Counted from the stretch's first letter, positions 8,084 through 18,224 are shown. The stretch is 22,269 nucleotides of DNA from Hymenopellis radicata (GCA_015501595.1 JADNRX010000791.1:1-22269), one strand, 5' to 3'. Translations and numbers: made by a program. Notes: a model not told the origin generated them from the letters alone.

Positions 8084-9968
8084 TCACTGCCATTCAGCCT
8101 CCGCTGCACCCCTCGCCTTGCCTTGCTTCCTCCGCATCTTCGGTGCTTGGACTGCTGAGTTCGAGTCAATGGCCATCGAAGAGTCCGACTCAGCTAGTGC
8201 TGGTGGAGTTAACGGTGGTCTCAGTTCATCCTCGGATGGAGCACGCATGTCGTCTGGCGCGTCACCAGTATCGCAAGGGCGCTCCGAGGGACTAAAGAAA
8301 CGAAAGGAGGCCGACGAGGTACCAGAACCGTTCTTTACCAGTTTCTGAACCAGCTGAATGGATACGAGAGCATCCAGCTTGTCGAGACACGTGGCGACCT
8401 CTGGCCAAGAATCAAAGTCGAAGAATGTGGCGGGATGCGAGAGGATATCAGCCCTGGATGACGCTAGCGTTGGACAGTTGAGCGTTCCATGGGCGTGCTC
8501 TGAAGAAACAGATTGTCAATGCTGACCGTGCAAGCAAACATATTAACCTACCCCACAACTCCACAAGGTAGGCAGTTAAGAGACAGTGCAGGTCCGCCGG
8601 GCTACTCTCGTCGACTCTCACATCCGGAAAGATCGGAACCCCATCTGCTGAGACTTCGAATGTGAAAGTTTTCTGCTGATGATCTGTGGCAAGCTCAGTG
8701 GTTAAGGAATGAGATACTGATTAAGGTCTCTCACATTCGGTGTTGGCTTTTATCCAATCCTGAACGCTGTTCCAGATGCCGTCGCCGAACACGGAGCTGA
8801 GTACTTGGCCTTCGTCGGATGCACAACCGTTGTAATCCACACTAAGCAGCCGCATGTTAGACCAAGTCGAGTTCGCTACGAACACTCACATGAAGGAGTC
8901 AACAAAGCCGGTGTCGGGGTCCCGAGTTCCGAGCACAATTGCAAGGGCTGTGGTCCGGCCACCTTGGAGATCTCTTTGCCTAGCACAGCAGCGTGTTCGT
9001 GCAGCGCTCCGGCAACTCTATCCGATGACTGTGTTTGGGCAAAAGCGTCAGTAACTCCGAGCGACGTGAAGACAGTACACTGACCGTTCTTTATCACCAC
9101 GAACGGCTTCCGCTTTACCATTCCAGTCTGCACGTTCTTCCTCTGACAGATTCTGCCAAAGAAATGCGCGCGCCTTCTGGATTGCTCCGCCGTTGTTCCC
9201 ACTCACTTGAGCTCTGAACTCTGCCGCCTTCATCTTGATCTCCTCCGGATGACAGAGATTGAAATAAGTTTGACCATTGATCGCCCCCGTCAGCTTCAGC
9301 ACGCGACGGTTGGGTAGATCAACCAGCTTCGTCTCTGCCTGACTGTCGTCGACGTCGGCGCCGCTACCTGGAAGTTCTTTGGTAGAATCGTTTCGAGAGG
9401 TCGATTGCAGGAAGATGCTTGATAGCCTTGTTTTTGTCAAGAAATTGGTTCTTCTTGTTGTCGAAGAACTTGACGATGGCCTAAGGATACTTGAGAAATG
9501 TAGGCATTTGATAGAAAAACGCATACCCTGAGCCACTTGTCGTACTCGTTACCTTTCGTTGCGGAGTCCAATCCGTGCCATCAGCGTCAGGACCCTCCAC
9601 CAGCGGCTTGAAGAGGGTGTGCTTGAGCAAAGCTTTCGCAGCCTTGGTTTTTCCAGTCTCGATGGTCTGTCTCGAGCTTCGTGTCCGCGTTGATCTTGAC
9701 CCATTCCGGAAGTAGATGGAACATGAGGGTATGTTGCTCGTCACTGAAGACGTTCGTAGTTTGTTTTTTGCTGGCTCGAATGAGTTGCTGGAGGGGTCGA
9801 ACGTTTCGTTGGCCCATGGATCGTCGGCTTCCAAGTCGTAGAGAGCTTTGCGCATCCCGGCTAATGATGAGAAGGTGAGGAAAGATGAGAACCAAAGCCG
9901 CGAGAGCAGCTACTTACGCGCCAGCCCGCCATTGTTCACACTCCCGCCATTGTCCACAAACACCTATT
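8084..9968 (-). pseudogene. HMG-like multi-exon gene of a basidiomycete family, frameshifted
   Basis: Minus-strand exons give, in order: DNGGSVNNGG, an intron, MRKALYDLEADDPWANE, FSDEQHTLMFHLLPEWV, KTKAAKALLKHTLFKPLVEG, EYDKWLRAIVKFFDNKKNQF, EEIKMKAAEFRAQVSG, ARAFLWQNLSEEERADWNGK (the wording of HMG-box-like helices in large Agaricomycete families), TTALAIVLGTRDPDTG, SSVFGDGIWNSVQDWIKAN, SPADLHCLLTAYLVELW, then an acidic/Ser-Pro-rich tail and basic KMRRKQGKARG before a TGA. Introns are well formed (for example GTGAGA...CACAG near 8735-8680). The reading frame must change at about 9760, 9655, 9570 and 8965 to keep this order, so the gene is broken as given. From 8690 to 8084 the frame is open. 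A basic tail may extend to ~7865 in another frame. A role in DNA binding is inferred only from the HMG-like part. Confidence 0.55.
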
Positions 9969-10042
9969 GTCCTCCATAATGAGGATTGTCATAGCAAATG
10001 GCGTTTGCGAGCTCGTACCTTTCCGAACCTGAAGTTTTGGAA

Positions 10043-10326
10043 AACACGCCTCACGTCGAACCTGAAAGGCCTTTTAGAGCGCCGTAGCACATGGATCTTG
10101 AAGACACGCACCTCGCTGAACCTGCGACTTTGGCAAGACGCCGCGTATGAGCCTGACGGATCCTGAGGTTTGATAGATAGATAGATATATTTTAACCTGC
10201 ATCTAGCCCGAAACACGCCGCACGTCGAACCTGGAGATCTGGTAAGGATGCCGTAGCACATGGTTATTGAGATCGCGTACCTTCTTAGTCCCGCAGTTCT
10301 CTTCGGCACGCCGCGCTTCGAACCTG
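10043..10326. repeat. Diverged tandem duplication of ~170 bp with GAACCTG modules
   Basis: ACACGCC(T/G)CACGTCGAACCTG occurs ending at 10064 and again ending at 10233. GCCGTAGCACATGG follows both times, at 10081 and 10251, so the period is ~170 bp. Further GAACCTG cores lie at 10025, 10117 and 10320. A short (GATA)n run with a TATATTTT tail sits between the copies at 10170-10192. No protein is convincing here. The repeats lie between the HMG-like gene and the PIP-box gene and may be promoter or spacer repeats. Confidence 0.6.
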
Positions 10327-10407
10327 CCATCGGGATCAATCATTTCCTTCGCATCATTTAGAAACACGCGATTGTACCAGTAACGCGTATTTACTCTTCT
10401 GGCATCC

Positions 10408-10839
10408 CTACAAAGCATCCAAGTAAGGTTCTACCTCCTTCATCCAATCGGCAGGTAACGCCATTCCGTCGGGCATGCCGTCAAAGAAGATAGGACTATT
10501 ACCCCTCCAGGCAACGTCAAAGGACCTAAGATGGCTCATCTTGCGCCACACGCAAGAAGCTCCGTCTACTTGAAGGATACGGAACTTTGCGGGAGGCATG
10601 TAGCCCGCTGCGTAGAACGCGGGATGGACGTCGACGAGGCGAAGGCGCGCGCCAACATCATTGACCGTGACGGTCTGTAAACCAAACTGATGATTGAGAG
10701 TGAGCAGTCGTCGACATAGGTAAGTAGGCTGCCGAACCTCCGAAAAAAACATCAGTACCGCCTTGTATTTAGGCTGCGGCTCCCGTACGAAAAACGACGT
10801 GATCCTGGGCTGACCCAGTGCGCTTGGTTGCAATACCAT
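10408..10839 (-). CDS. 143-aa protein with N-terminal PIP-box (PCNA-interaction) motif
   Basis: A single open exon runs from an ATG at 10839 to a stop at 10408. Residues 9-16 read QPRITSFF, which fits the PIP-box consensus Q-x-x-(I/L/M)-x-x-(F/Y)-(F/Y) exactly. It lies near the N-terminus, as in many PCNA partners, and is followed by a basic/proline stretch (VREPQPKYK). The rest (VDVHPAFYAAGYMPPAKFRI, FDVAWRGNSPIFFDGMPDG) looks like a compact folded domain, but I do not recognise it. It lies on the same strand, 298 bp downstream of the Spt5-like gene. If the motif is real, the protein would act at replication forks or repair sites. The motif is short, so chance occurrence is possible, and the function remains unknown. 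Confidence 0.6.
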   Translation of the reverse strand: MVLQPSALGQPRITSFFVREPQPKYKAVLMFFSEVRQPTYLCRRLLTLNHQFGLQTVTVNDVGARLRLVDVHPAFYAAGYMPPAKFRILQVDGASCVWRKMSHLRSFDVAWRGNSPIFFDGMPDGMALPADWMKEVEPYLDAL

Positions 10840-11137
10840 ACTAGTGCAGTGTTAGCTATCGAAAGAGGACACACTGCATGTCTCACCTTCGCTCTGAATG
10901 TCGGTGTGACTGGGAGAGAATAGAAATGAGCTAGACTCAGTAATGATCAGCCCAGGGAAGGAATAAAGAAAGCAAGAGAACGTACCCATTTGGCGAACAA
11001 AGCCGCTGCCCCTCACGACCCTCATCACGCGGGGGGCGACAGTAGAAGCGACTAATATTTTCTGTACATAGAATACAAACTAATGCGTATATATTATACA
11101 TAGCCATGGGACAAAACATATTATTCGAGTGAAAACA

Positions 11138-14100
11138 CTATATTACGATCTGCCGACTGCCCTGACGAGTCTTCTCTCGTAACGCTAGAAAATGAGCATC
11201 ATGTAACTTCCAGTCCGAAGGCCTCTGAAGAATGAGAAGGTGTTCATCGAGCACGTATAATCTGTCGCCTGTATCCTCGTCTGGCTTGCCCTTCCCTCCC
11301 CGCCGGACGACTGCTACATCCCAACCCAACTCTTTCAGAGTCTCCGTCTCGAATTTGATCAGGCGGATCGGTCGAACAAAGGTTCCAATCTGGTAGTCTT
11401 TGCCATCATTCTTGAAGATGAACCAGCAGTGACCGTCGGCAGGTTTCTGACCAGGGTGCTTCGCCGTGATAGTAGATGGAGCGAGGGCTTGCTTATCCAG
11501 TTTCCCCTTCCCTTTGACACGGTATACTCCTACAGTGCCATCATCGGCTTGTATTTGGCGAATGGTGATGCACCGTTCCTTCGAGGCCGTGCTCCCTGGA
11601 AGAGGTACCACAATATTGAGGCCACGGAGATATGGCTGTAAACACCATGGAATATCATCGTTGTAGGCGACCCGACGAGTGTTGAAGCCACGCGACGAAC
11701 CAGCTGCGCGATCGTCCTCGTCGATATTCCACCATCCAGGTGTTGTCTCTGAGTTGGCCGAACGATTGAAAACCAGATCCGCTTCGAGCACTTGCACGGT
11801 ACGATCCTTCCTGGCGTGACGTTGATCTTGAGCGAGCGGATGTGGATGGAAGACAGAACCAAGCTCTTGCTGGTAAAACACCGGGTTTCCGTTGAAACCG
11901 GCACGAGTGTGCACGAAGTTGCATGGGGCAACGACACGAAGTGGCCAGTAAGTCCTGCCGACGTCGTTAGTCTCCGGTCAGTCAGTCAGATACATAACTC
12001 ACTCGGCATCCCATGCATCGTCATAATCCACCCATTTCTGGAGAGCGCCTCCTTCGCCGCCTCGTAGAACCTCGAACCGAACGTAAACATGAATGCCGGA
12101 TGCGATCACTTCCAGCCACGGATTCTTCACGGGCTCATTCTTCAAGCCAGGCAAGCGAATTTTCCTCATTGTTTCCTGGGTCACTTTCGCATCTTCCACT
12201 GTTCCCATTCGACCTTTGTGCATGCCCCTATGGACGTACACTCGGCGACGAAACCAAGGGATTTGCCCACTATAGGCAGCCTTCTTCGACCAGACGCGGC
12301 CGAGTACGGGATCGGGAGGTGGCATGTCGATGGCAGCCATGGTCGCATGAGGGAGTTTCTGTGTAAGGAGTGTTCGTGTATGGTCCGGAGAGAAGTCCTG
12401 CGCTTCGCGCCAGGCCTTGACGCAGTTATTCTTGTGAATGCGAACGACCTAATGAATGTTAGTAGTAAGTACATGTCTAGAGACAGAAATAAACGCACTT
12501 GAGGTACAACACTTTCGTTGTCTTTGGTTGGGAGATGCATGAGCAACTTCATAAAGCAACGGCGAGAAAATTCCGACTCTTCTCGTTCAACCAGCTTGAA
12601 AGACCCGCCATTCTCATCCTCCTCGATCCTGCTCGATGTCTCCTTCGGAGGATCAGCGTCGATGACCCAACCGTGGCCACATTCGCCGTCAACGCCGTGT
12701 ACAAGAACGACGTCGCCAACTGTGAACACACGAATGATGTCTTTGACGGACACCTCCACGCCCTCGAGTTCCTCCGACCAGCGTATCCATAACGTGTGTT
12801 TAAGAGAATGACTAGAAATGTTGGAAACGGAAACAGAAGCGTCGACAGTGTCAACACGAGTGACAATGCCGTTGCGTCCGTCCCGCAGGCTTCGTACCGG
12901 CTCATTTACTTGGAAAACCCAACACTCAAGAGGAGGTAAAGTATGACAGGCCTTCCGCACAACCTCGTCCTGGGCATCGACCAGACCACTATGCACGTGT
13001 TGGGGAGTAACCAAAGCCAGAGACACTGCACGTCGACGATACCGAATGACGGCGATGTCCGTTGCAAATAACAGGCCGCCTGTCTCGCGATATTTCTGAT
13101 AACCCTTTTTGTCGGAGACGAGGGTCATCCGCTTTCTGTCCTGGTCTCCAAGAAGGCGCGGGGATGGGCGTACGGATGAAGGAGGAGTTCGTTTGTTGCA
13201 ACCATCGGCAGTGTGTTCTAGACGGCGCTTCCCGTTATCGTTGACATCGTCTGCAGGCTCCTCGAGATTATGACACGCCTTGTTCTTTGGAAACTCGACA
13301 CGGGGGACCACGCGGACATTCAACCATTGACCCCCGGCATCCTCCTCCACCCATCCAACGTCCGCATTGTACCTCCCGCCCCGAAGTAAAACCCAGCACC
13401 CAGCAAATGATCCACGACGGTCTGGAACCCACTGACAGATTCGAATGTGTTCCGCAAGGTCGATAATACTAGTCACACTCGACAATTGAAGACTGGGGAA
13501 GCGGGGAATAGAGCTCTGGGAGGCGAAGAGGGGTCGTAATTCATTCAGATTGCGATGAGTCGCGATGTAGATGGAGGGTGGGGAGGTGGATTTGGGAGCA
13601 GTCCAGATGTCTAGGACGTCATATTGTGGACGAACAGACTTGCGCATGATTTTAATGAGGACATCGGTGGCATCGCAACCATATTTGTCGACGAGAGTCT
13701 GAGCACGAATAGAAGCGCGTTGCTTTAACTCGTGTTTCGCCTCCGCAAGGACTGCCTTGATGTTATCTATAACACTGGCTGATTTTCGGAACTGTGAATA
13801 CGATTATTAAAAAAGCATTTACAGAAAGGCAGCGGACTCACCCCACAGCGAATTCTCCAAATCTTTACTGACTTGTCTAATGCAAATGTGCGCCGACAAT
13901 CAACAAGGGGCTCCGGCGCTTCAATCTCGTCATCCACCGGCGTGTCGGGCATTGTCTCTTCTGATAAGGGGACATCCAGGTCTAATTCTTCCTCTAAGTC
14001 CTCTTCATCGTCTGGGCTGGAGGCGGGCTGAGCTAATTTGTCCAACCATCCGTGAAACTCCTCTTGTTGGTTGTGTACGTCAAATCTGGAAGCAGTTTCT

Positions 14101-14347
14101 ACGCGCTCGCCCTCTAGATGGTCGTCATCGAATTCTGCTGAATGGTGAGTCGCTATGGGGCGTATTCTTGTTGGTAGAGCATACCGTTTTCCTCACTATC
14201 CGCTATGATACCGCCCTCATCATCCTCTTCCTCATCACCACTGTCTTCCGCCTCTAGGAGGAGAAACTTGCCGACGCCCGTCGCGCCGCGCATGACCTGA
14301 GCCTGCATTTTTGTTATTAGCGCAAGGTTCACGCGCTGAGTTTTCAC
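11138..14347 (-). CDS. Spt5-like transcription elongation factor paralogue (NGN and KOW domains)
   Basis: Five exons (14347-14185, 14134-13842, 13791-12499, 12448-12003, 11954-11138) with introns of ~50 nt join in frame to ~1003 aa. The order follows Spt5: an N-terminal acidic region (LLLEAEDSGDEEEDDEGG), a second acidic run, an NGN-like segment (SIYIATHRNLNELRPLF ... RICQWVP), then KOW-like units: CWVLLRGGRYNADVGWVEE with RVVPRVEF, TVGDVVLVHGVDGECGHGWV, and RRVYVHRGMHKGRMGTVEDA. Spt5 binds RNA polymerase II with Spt4 and promotes elongation in the nucleus. The Ser/Thr-Pro repeat tail of true Spt5 is absent. The last 270 residues are instead a non-repetitive region ending in LILQRPSDWKLHDAHFL. 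This is therefore likely a divergent paralogue of a family expanded in Agaricomycetes, not the housekeeping gene. The whole frame is intact, unlike its neighbours, and it is divergently placed to the gene at 14739. Confidence 0.8.
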
Positions 14348-14738
14348 AATTTAAAACGCATACAGCTCGGACTGTCTTTCAAAAAGGATTACCTACACTA
14401 AACTACCAAAATATTCTACGCGTGTACAAAAAGTAGCGTATTGAAGTCTTACCTGCAGTCTTGTGTGGACGTCGAGAGGAAGGAGGAAAGGCTTACTCTG
14501 GTCCCAGAGTCGGCATGATCAGGCAGCGAAAAATCGCTCCATTGTGTACCGGTATCGCTCCATTGTGTACCGTGCGGTCCGATACCGGTACACAATGGAG
14601 CGATTTTTCGCTGGGCTAAGTCACCGTGCCAAACATGGACAAAGCCTTCCCAGTCTTGCCAGCGCCCACCATGTAGAGGCGCCACCATCGCGTCGCTACA
14701 GCTAGACCATTTAGAGTACGTTAGAGTAGACTAAATTT
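14348..14738. promoter_or_regulatory. Divergent intergenic (probable bidirectional promoter) region
   Basis: This 391-bp gap separates the Spt5-like gene (minus) from the unknown plus-strand gene, so it must hold both promoters. It carries the 34-bp-arm foldback. Near 14711 a short repeat (TTAGAGTA twice, 10 bp apart) precedes the plus-strand start. A minus-strand patch near 14640-14690 reads MVGAGKTGKALSM, which looks like a Walker A loop, but it is not part of a convincing gene. Confidence 0.45.
14524..14613. repeat. Perfect 34-bp inverted repeat (foldback, MITE-like)
   Basis: The arm 14524-14557, which starts CAGCGAAAAATCGCTCCATT, is the exact reverse complement of 14580-14613. The 22-bp spacer (14558-14579) holds part of a further copy of the arm: CGCTCCATTGTGTACCG occurs at 14534 and again at 14556. 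The total is ~90 bp. It would form a stable hairpin in DNA or RNA. No clear target-site duplication is seen at its edges. Confidence 0.9.
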
Positions 14739-15740
14739 ATGAAGGAATGGCAAGCAAGAACGGCGTGAGTCCCCCCCAGCACGTCGTATGACAGTGCTAA
14801 TAAATTTTTTAGGACGAGTCATGTCGGTTGGATTGAATGTGCGCGCTTCCCGATGGCGTATAGAACTATTGTCAACTCGCATGGACGCCTTCGGTTGGGG
14901 TTCTTGGACAATGGTAAGGAGTTCACGCCCTTGCTTAATGGAATTCTCATCACTGGATCGCAGATAAATACGCGCCGCAATCTAGTTGTATGACCCTGGT
15001 AGGCACGACGCCTGCTTTGTCTTTGGACATATATGAACAATATTATTCCTCTAGGGATATGGTGCCATGGCTTCCCCTCCTGCCGGCTCGCCTTCGCAGA
15101 GCGACCACGATTCCCTGTTCAGCGACGACAACTTTGACGTTGACGCTACCCAGCTGGATGATTGGTATGCGGGGCTCTATCACACGCGCCATGACGCCCG
15201 CATCGCATATATTGCTGCCTTAATTTGGTACAGAGTAAGTTCTTCGCCCAATCAGCAAAAATGCTCTCATCTTCATTGCTCATCTAGGACACAGAGCCGC
15301 AAGTACTCATCCTTCGCGCCTATCAGGACGCCGATGGCGCGGGACACATTTGCTTGGCCGATAACATCGATCACCTTCGCCGCATCCCTCTCAGTGTGGG
15401 CTGCAGTCTCGAGCGTTACGATCATGGCCAACAAGCATGGGTCAGATGTCGCTTTAACGAGTTCATGGACATTGATTTGACTCGTTGGATGGCACTGAAG
15501 GCGGAGCACGTCAATCATATTGAGCGCTGGGATATGTACAGAAGTTTGACGAGGATTTCGCGATCGTAGAAGTACTGCCACGTCGCAAAAAGTTGACTGT
15601 ACATTCTTTTTTGCGTGGTATAAGGTCCCTGAGGTGGCTACATATCTTTCCGAGCTAGTAAGGGTAAGTTCATAGCATCCTTTGTCTGCAAATTTTCCAA
15701 GACTGATTAGTTCCGTCAGGGTAGCTCAGATTGGGACTGA
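14739..15740 (+). CDS. Unknown gene of the mobile region, six exons, two single-base frame breaks
   Basis: Exons 14739-14764, 14813-14913, 14964-14998, 15055-15234, 15288-15663 and 15720-15740 join through well-formed introns (for example GTGAGT with CTAATAAATTTTTTAG). They give about 246 codons if one base is missing in each of two runs: GGG at 15529-15531 and T6 at 15607-15612. Read literally, the frame stops at 15569. A later start at 15067 (MASPPAGSPSQSD) is possible. Recognisable text includes HVGWIECARFPMAYRTIVN, DDWYAGLYHTRHDARIAYI, LILRAYQDADGAGH and AWYKVPEVATYLSELV. I do not recognise a domain. It lies first in the plus-strand series leading to the KDZ transposase, so a role as an accessory gene of the element is an inference from position only. 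Confidence 0.5.
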
Positions 15741-16011
15741 TAGCAACGTGCTGAGCCATTGCTCCTTCGAGAAAGAGAAAGCAAGTTTCTCCCGCCCCGC
15801 TCCGCCTGGCGTTCCTGTCGTTCTCCCCATTGTAGGTTCACAGTCTTTGCTCGGGAATGTCCGCTCAAAAACAAATTGGTTTTTTTTCAGGTCCCCGTCG
15901 ACTATATTCCCTTTGTTCACCTCCTACCGATCCAAATTCTCGCCGTGGTAAGCTCGATCTCCATTCTTTTTGCGTTGCTGACCCTTCCGTTAGCTTTAGC
16001 CGCCGCAATAC

Positions 16012-16018
16012 TATATAA
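16012..16018 (+). promoter_or_regulatory. TATA box of the gene starting at 16072
   Basis: TATATAA lies 54 bp upstream of the ATG at 16072, in an otherwise non-coding pyrimidine-rich stretch. This supports a separate transcription start for that gene. Confidence 0.5.
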
Positions 16019-16071
16019 GACTCTACGACATTCGCACAACATTATCTATCTATTCACCCATTCACCTTCTC

Positions 16072-17112
16072 ATGGCTCGCCACCAGACGCCTAACAGGGC
16101 GGAGCGACGCCAGCGCTGCCGGCTCGAAATACGACAAGCGCTGAAGCGCATCGCCGGCCGACCTCCCCCCCCGCTCAATGCGCATGCCGGCGGTGCAGAA
16201 GACATGTATCCCCGGCGTTCTATGTCGGCACCAATCCAGGCTACATGAACGACATCGATACTCTGGATCACGAGCGGGCTACAGACTTAGGCCGTTGGAG
16301 GATCTGGGTATGTATCCTCTCTCATTCCATTGATTCACGCTGACATAGTTTGCCTCTATAGTGCACGGCCTGTCAGGTCGAAGGCTGGCCAGGTAACCCG
16401 ACGCCTATCGCGGTCTTAAGGCAGTCCACGAGGTTGGCGGTCGCTCTCACCCGCCTCCGTGTGCTCCAGGACAGCACTGTTCGCCACTATAGAGGGCCCT
16501 ACCCCTTGGGGGATCGACGCAACGGGTCGATCTCCTTCGAAGACTCGGAGATCGATGACGATGAGTCGTCATCGGAGCTGGACGACGACGACACTGCAGA
16601 GGGTTCGGCCTCTGAAGAGCGTGTAGCCTCATCGTCCTCCACGGCTGTGGAGACGCCTCCCCGTGAGCGGGGCGCTGACTTCAGGGCTTTCGAGGCCTCT
16701 CCGGAGCCATTCCTGCCTCGCAATCCGCTTGCCAGGCGTCGTGCTCTCAACGGCAGCACCTTAAAGATAATTGAGGTTCTTTTTTGGCGACAGGTCAGTG
16801 TTTGATTACTGTTCACTTGATGGTGCTGAAGGTCTTTCTTAGAAGGGGGAACAACCCATATCGTTATTCTTTGAAAACTTGCAGCGGGGAGGCAGCACCG
16901 CGACCATCATCGACAACCGCCTGGTGATGAGCGAACCTGGTGGTTGGGATGGAGACGAGCTGGAACGTTTCGATGCGGAATGCGGGGTCTGGCGAGAGTG
17001 CCCGCGTACACAACCCATCAACGTCTCGGTTCATGAGACGCTTGCTCTCCGCCATGTCGGGGTTTACGTTCCAGACGATTTCGACGGCCATTTGGACGAC
17101 ATCATGGTCTAA
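16072..17112 (+). CDS. Unknown acidic gene with N-terminal cysteine cluster, frame break at poly-C
   Basis: Exons 16072-16307, 16362-16793 and 16843-17112 fit together except for exon 1, which is one base short. The frame breaks at or near a run of eight C at ~16150. With that allowed for, exon 1 reads MARHQTPNRAERRQRCRLEI, a basic region, a cysteine cluster (CACRRC) and YVGTNPGYMNDIDTLDHERA. Without it, the first usable in-frame ATG is near 16243. Exon 2 begins with CTACQVEGWPGNPTP and carries a strongly acidic Ser-rich linker (DDDESSSELDDDD). Exon 3 has SLFFENLQRGGSTATIIDN and ends HVGVYVPDDFDGHLDDIMV. The Cys pairs (CACRRC, CTAC) could bind zinc. I do not recognise the family. It lies between the unknown gene at 14739 and the CxC2 genes. 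Confidence 0.5.
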
Positions 17113-17360
17113 GACTGGCCTTCCTTTATATTTATTGCAGCTGACCTGCTCCGACACTCATTTATATCCAGAAAACGTCGTTACTTGTTATCTAATTGCT
17201 TTCCGTCGCTTTTTATTCCTGTATACTTACTTAGAGCCTTCCTTCCGCCGCGTACCACACTCGTTTCTACTATTTATACGCGGATTACTTACTCACATGA
17301 TACCTTCGTTGCTTGCTCTTGCCGTATTCAGCATGAAACGCTTCCTTTGTTCTTGAACGA

Positions 17361-17366
17361 TATAAG
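17361..17366 (+). promoter_or_regulatory. TATAAG box upstream of the stand-alone CxC2 gene
   Basis: TATAAGTGAGCG lies 35 bp before the ATG at 17396. The same element is kept 34 bp before the ATG at 18225, so it was duplicated with the gene and probably drives both copies in the same way. Confidence 0.45.
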
Positions 17367-17395
17367 TGAGCGTGCCCATCGTCTTTCGTTTACTT

Positions 17396-17980
17396 ATGGC
17401 TGATCCCTTCGCAGCCTTGCACCAGGCGGCCCTAGGTGGCATAGCGGTGAGTCATGTTATCCGCGCTCCCATTCACGTATTTGACTGGACTTTCATCTAG
17501 ACCCGCAACGTCATCGAATCCTTTCAAGCAATGTTACCCCACCAGAACGATCCCTTGCAAGGAACAGAGTGTCCCTGTCGGCGTGGACTTCGTACTGTTC
17601 GGTGCGAAGACTGCCTCGAATACCCAATCTCTTGTCCCCACTGTTTCATGGAAAAGCATCGAGGGCTGTGGACTCATTGGGCCCACGAATGGCATGATGG
17701 TGGATACTTTGTGCGGCGCGATCTGCGCCATTTTGGGTTCGAGCTTCATTTGGGCCATGTCGGAGAAATATGCCCTAGCGCGCGTGCTCCCGTCGACCTC
17801 ATCGTCGTTGACGTCAATGGCATGCACGATTGTCGAGTTCGCTATTGTGGTTGCAGCGGTAGTGAAGTGTCCCGCTTGGACCAGCTCATGCGAACTTCGC
17901 TTTTCCCAGCAACAAATGCTCAGCCGCGGATGGCGTTCACGTTTCGCATCCTCCGTACTATGAAGATTGACTTGCTCTGA
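17396..17980 (+). CDS. Stand-alone CxC2 cysteine-cluster protein (truncated KDZ paralogue)
   Basis: Exon 1 (17396-17446, 17 codons) and exon 2 (17501-17980) join in frame across a 54-nt intron to give 176 aa. After a short N-terminus (MADPFAALHQAALGGIA), the CxC2 domain carries Cys/His pairs in TECPC, CEDC, CPHC and the following KH and WTHW, then RRDLRHFGFELHLGH, VVDVNGMHDCRV, YCGC and FRILRTM. CxC2 is the domain found N-terminal to KDZ transposases and is thought to bind zinc. The protein ends right after this domain and has no transposase part. It is a tandem copy of the neighbouring gene with the acidic linker removed. The frame is fully open and all cysteines are kept, so it may be expressed. 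It could compete with the full transposase for sites or partners (inference). Confidence 0.8.
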
Positions 17981-18190
17981 CACTCATTTACTCTTTTATG
18001 GTATCCAAAGACATCGCTACTTTTGTTTAGTTGATTTTTGTGTATTTACTTGGGGCTTTCCTTCCGCCGCGTACCACACTCATTTCTATTATTTATTCGC
18101 GGCTTGCTTACTTACCTTATCCTTACCTGATTCGTTCTTTGTTTGAACTTGCTATATTCGGTGCGAAACCCTTGCTTTGTTGTTGAAACA

Positions 18191-18196
18191 TATAAG
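18191..18196 (+). promoter_or_regulatory. TATAAG box upstream of the KDZ transposase gene
   Basis: This copy of TATAAGTGAGCG lies 34 bp before the ATG at 18225 and is conserved with the box at 17361. It supports the upstream ATG over the ATG at 18332. Confidence 0.45.
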
Positions 18197-18224
18197 TGAG
18201 CGTGCCCTCGTCTTTCATCTGCTT

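Noticed and set aside
10170..10192. GATA microsatellite as a regulatory element
   Set aside because: It is a short simple repeat without conserved context. I only note it inside the tandem repeat.
12013..12502. Plus-strand open frames opposite the Spt5-like gene
   Set aside because: They are shadows of the intact minus-strand exons and lack any recognisable text.
15700..15760. tRNA-like start (GGTAGCTCAG...)
   Set aside because: The block does not fold into a cloverleaf and lies in the last exon of the unknown gene.
17534..17983. Long open frame antisense to the stand-alone CxC2 gene
   Set aside because: It mirrors the strongly biased coding sense strand and has no splice or domain support.
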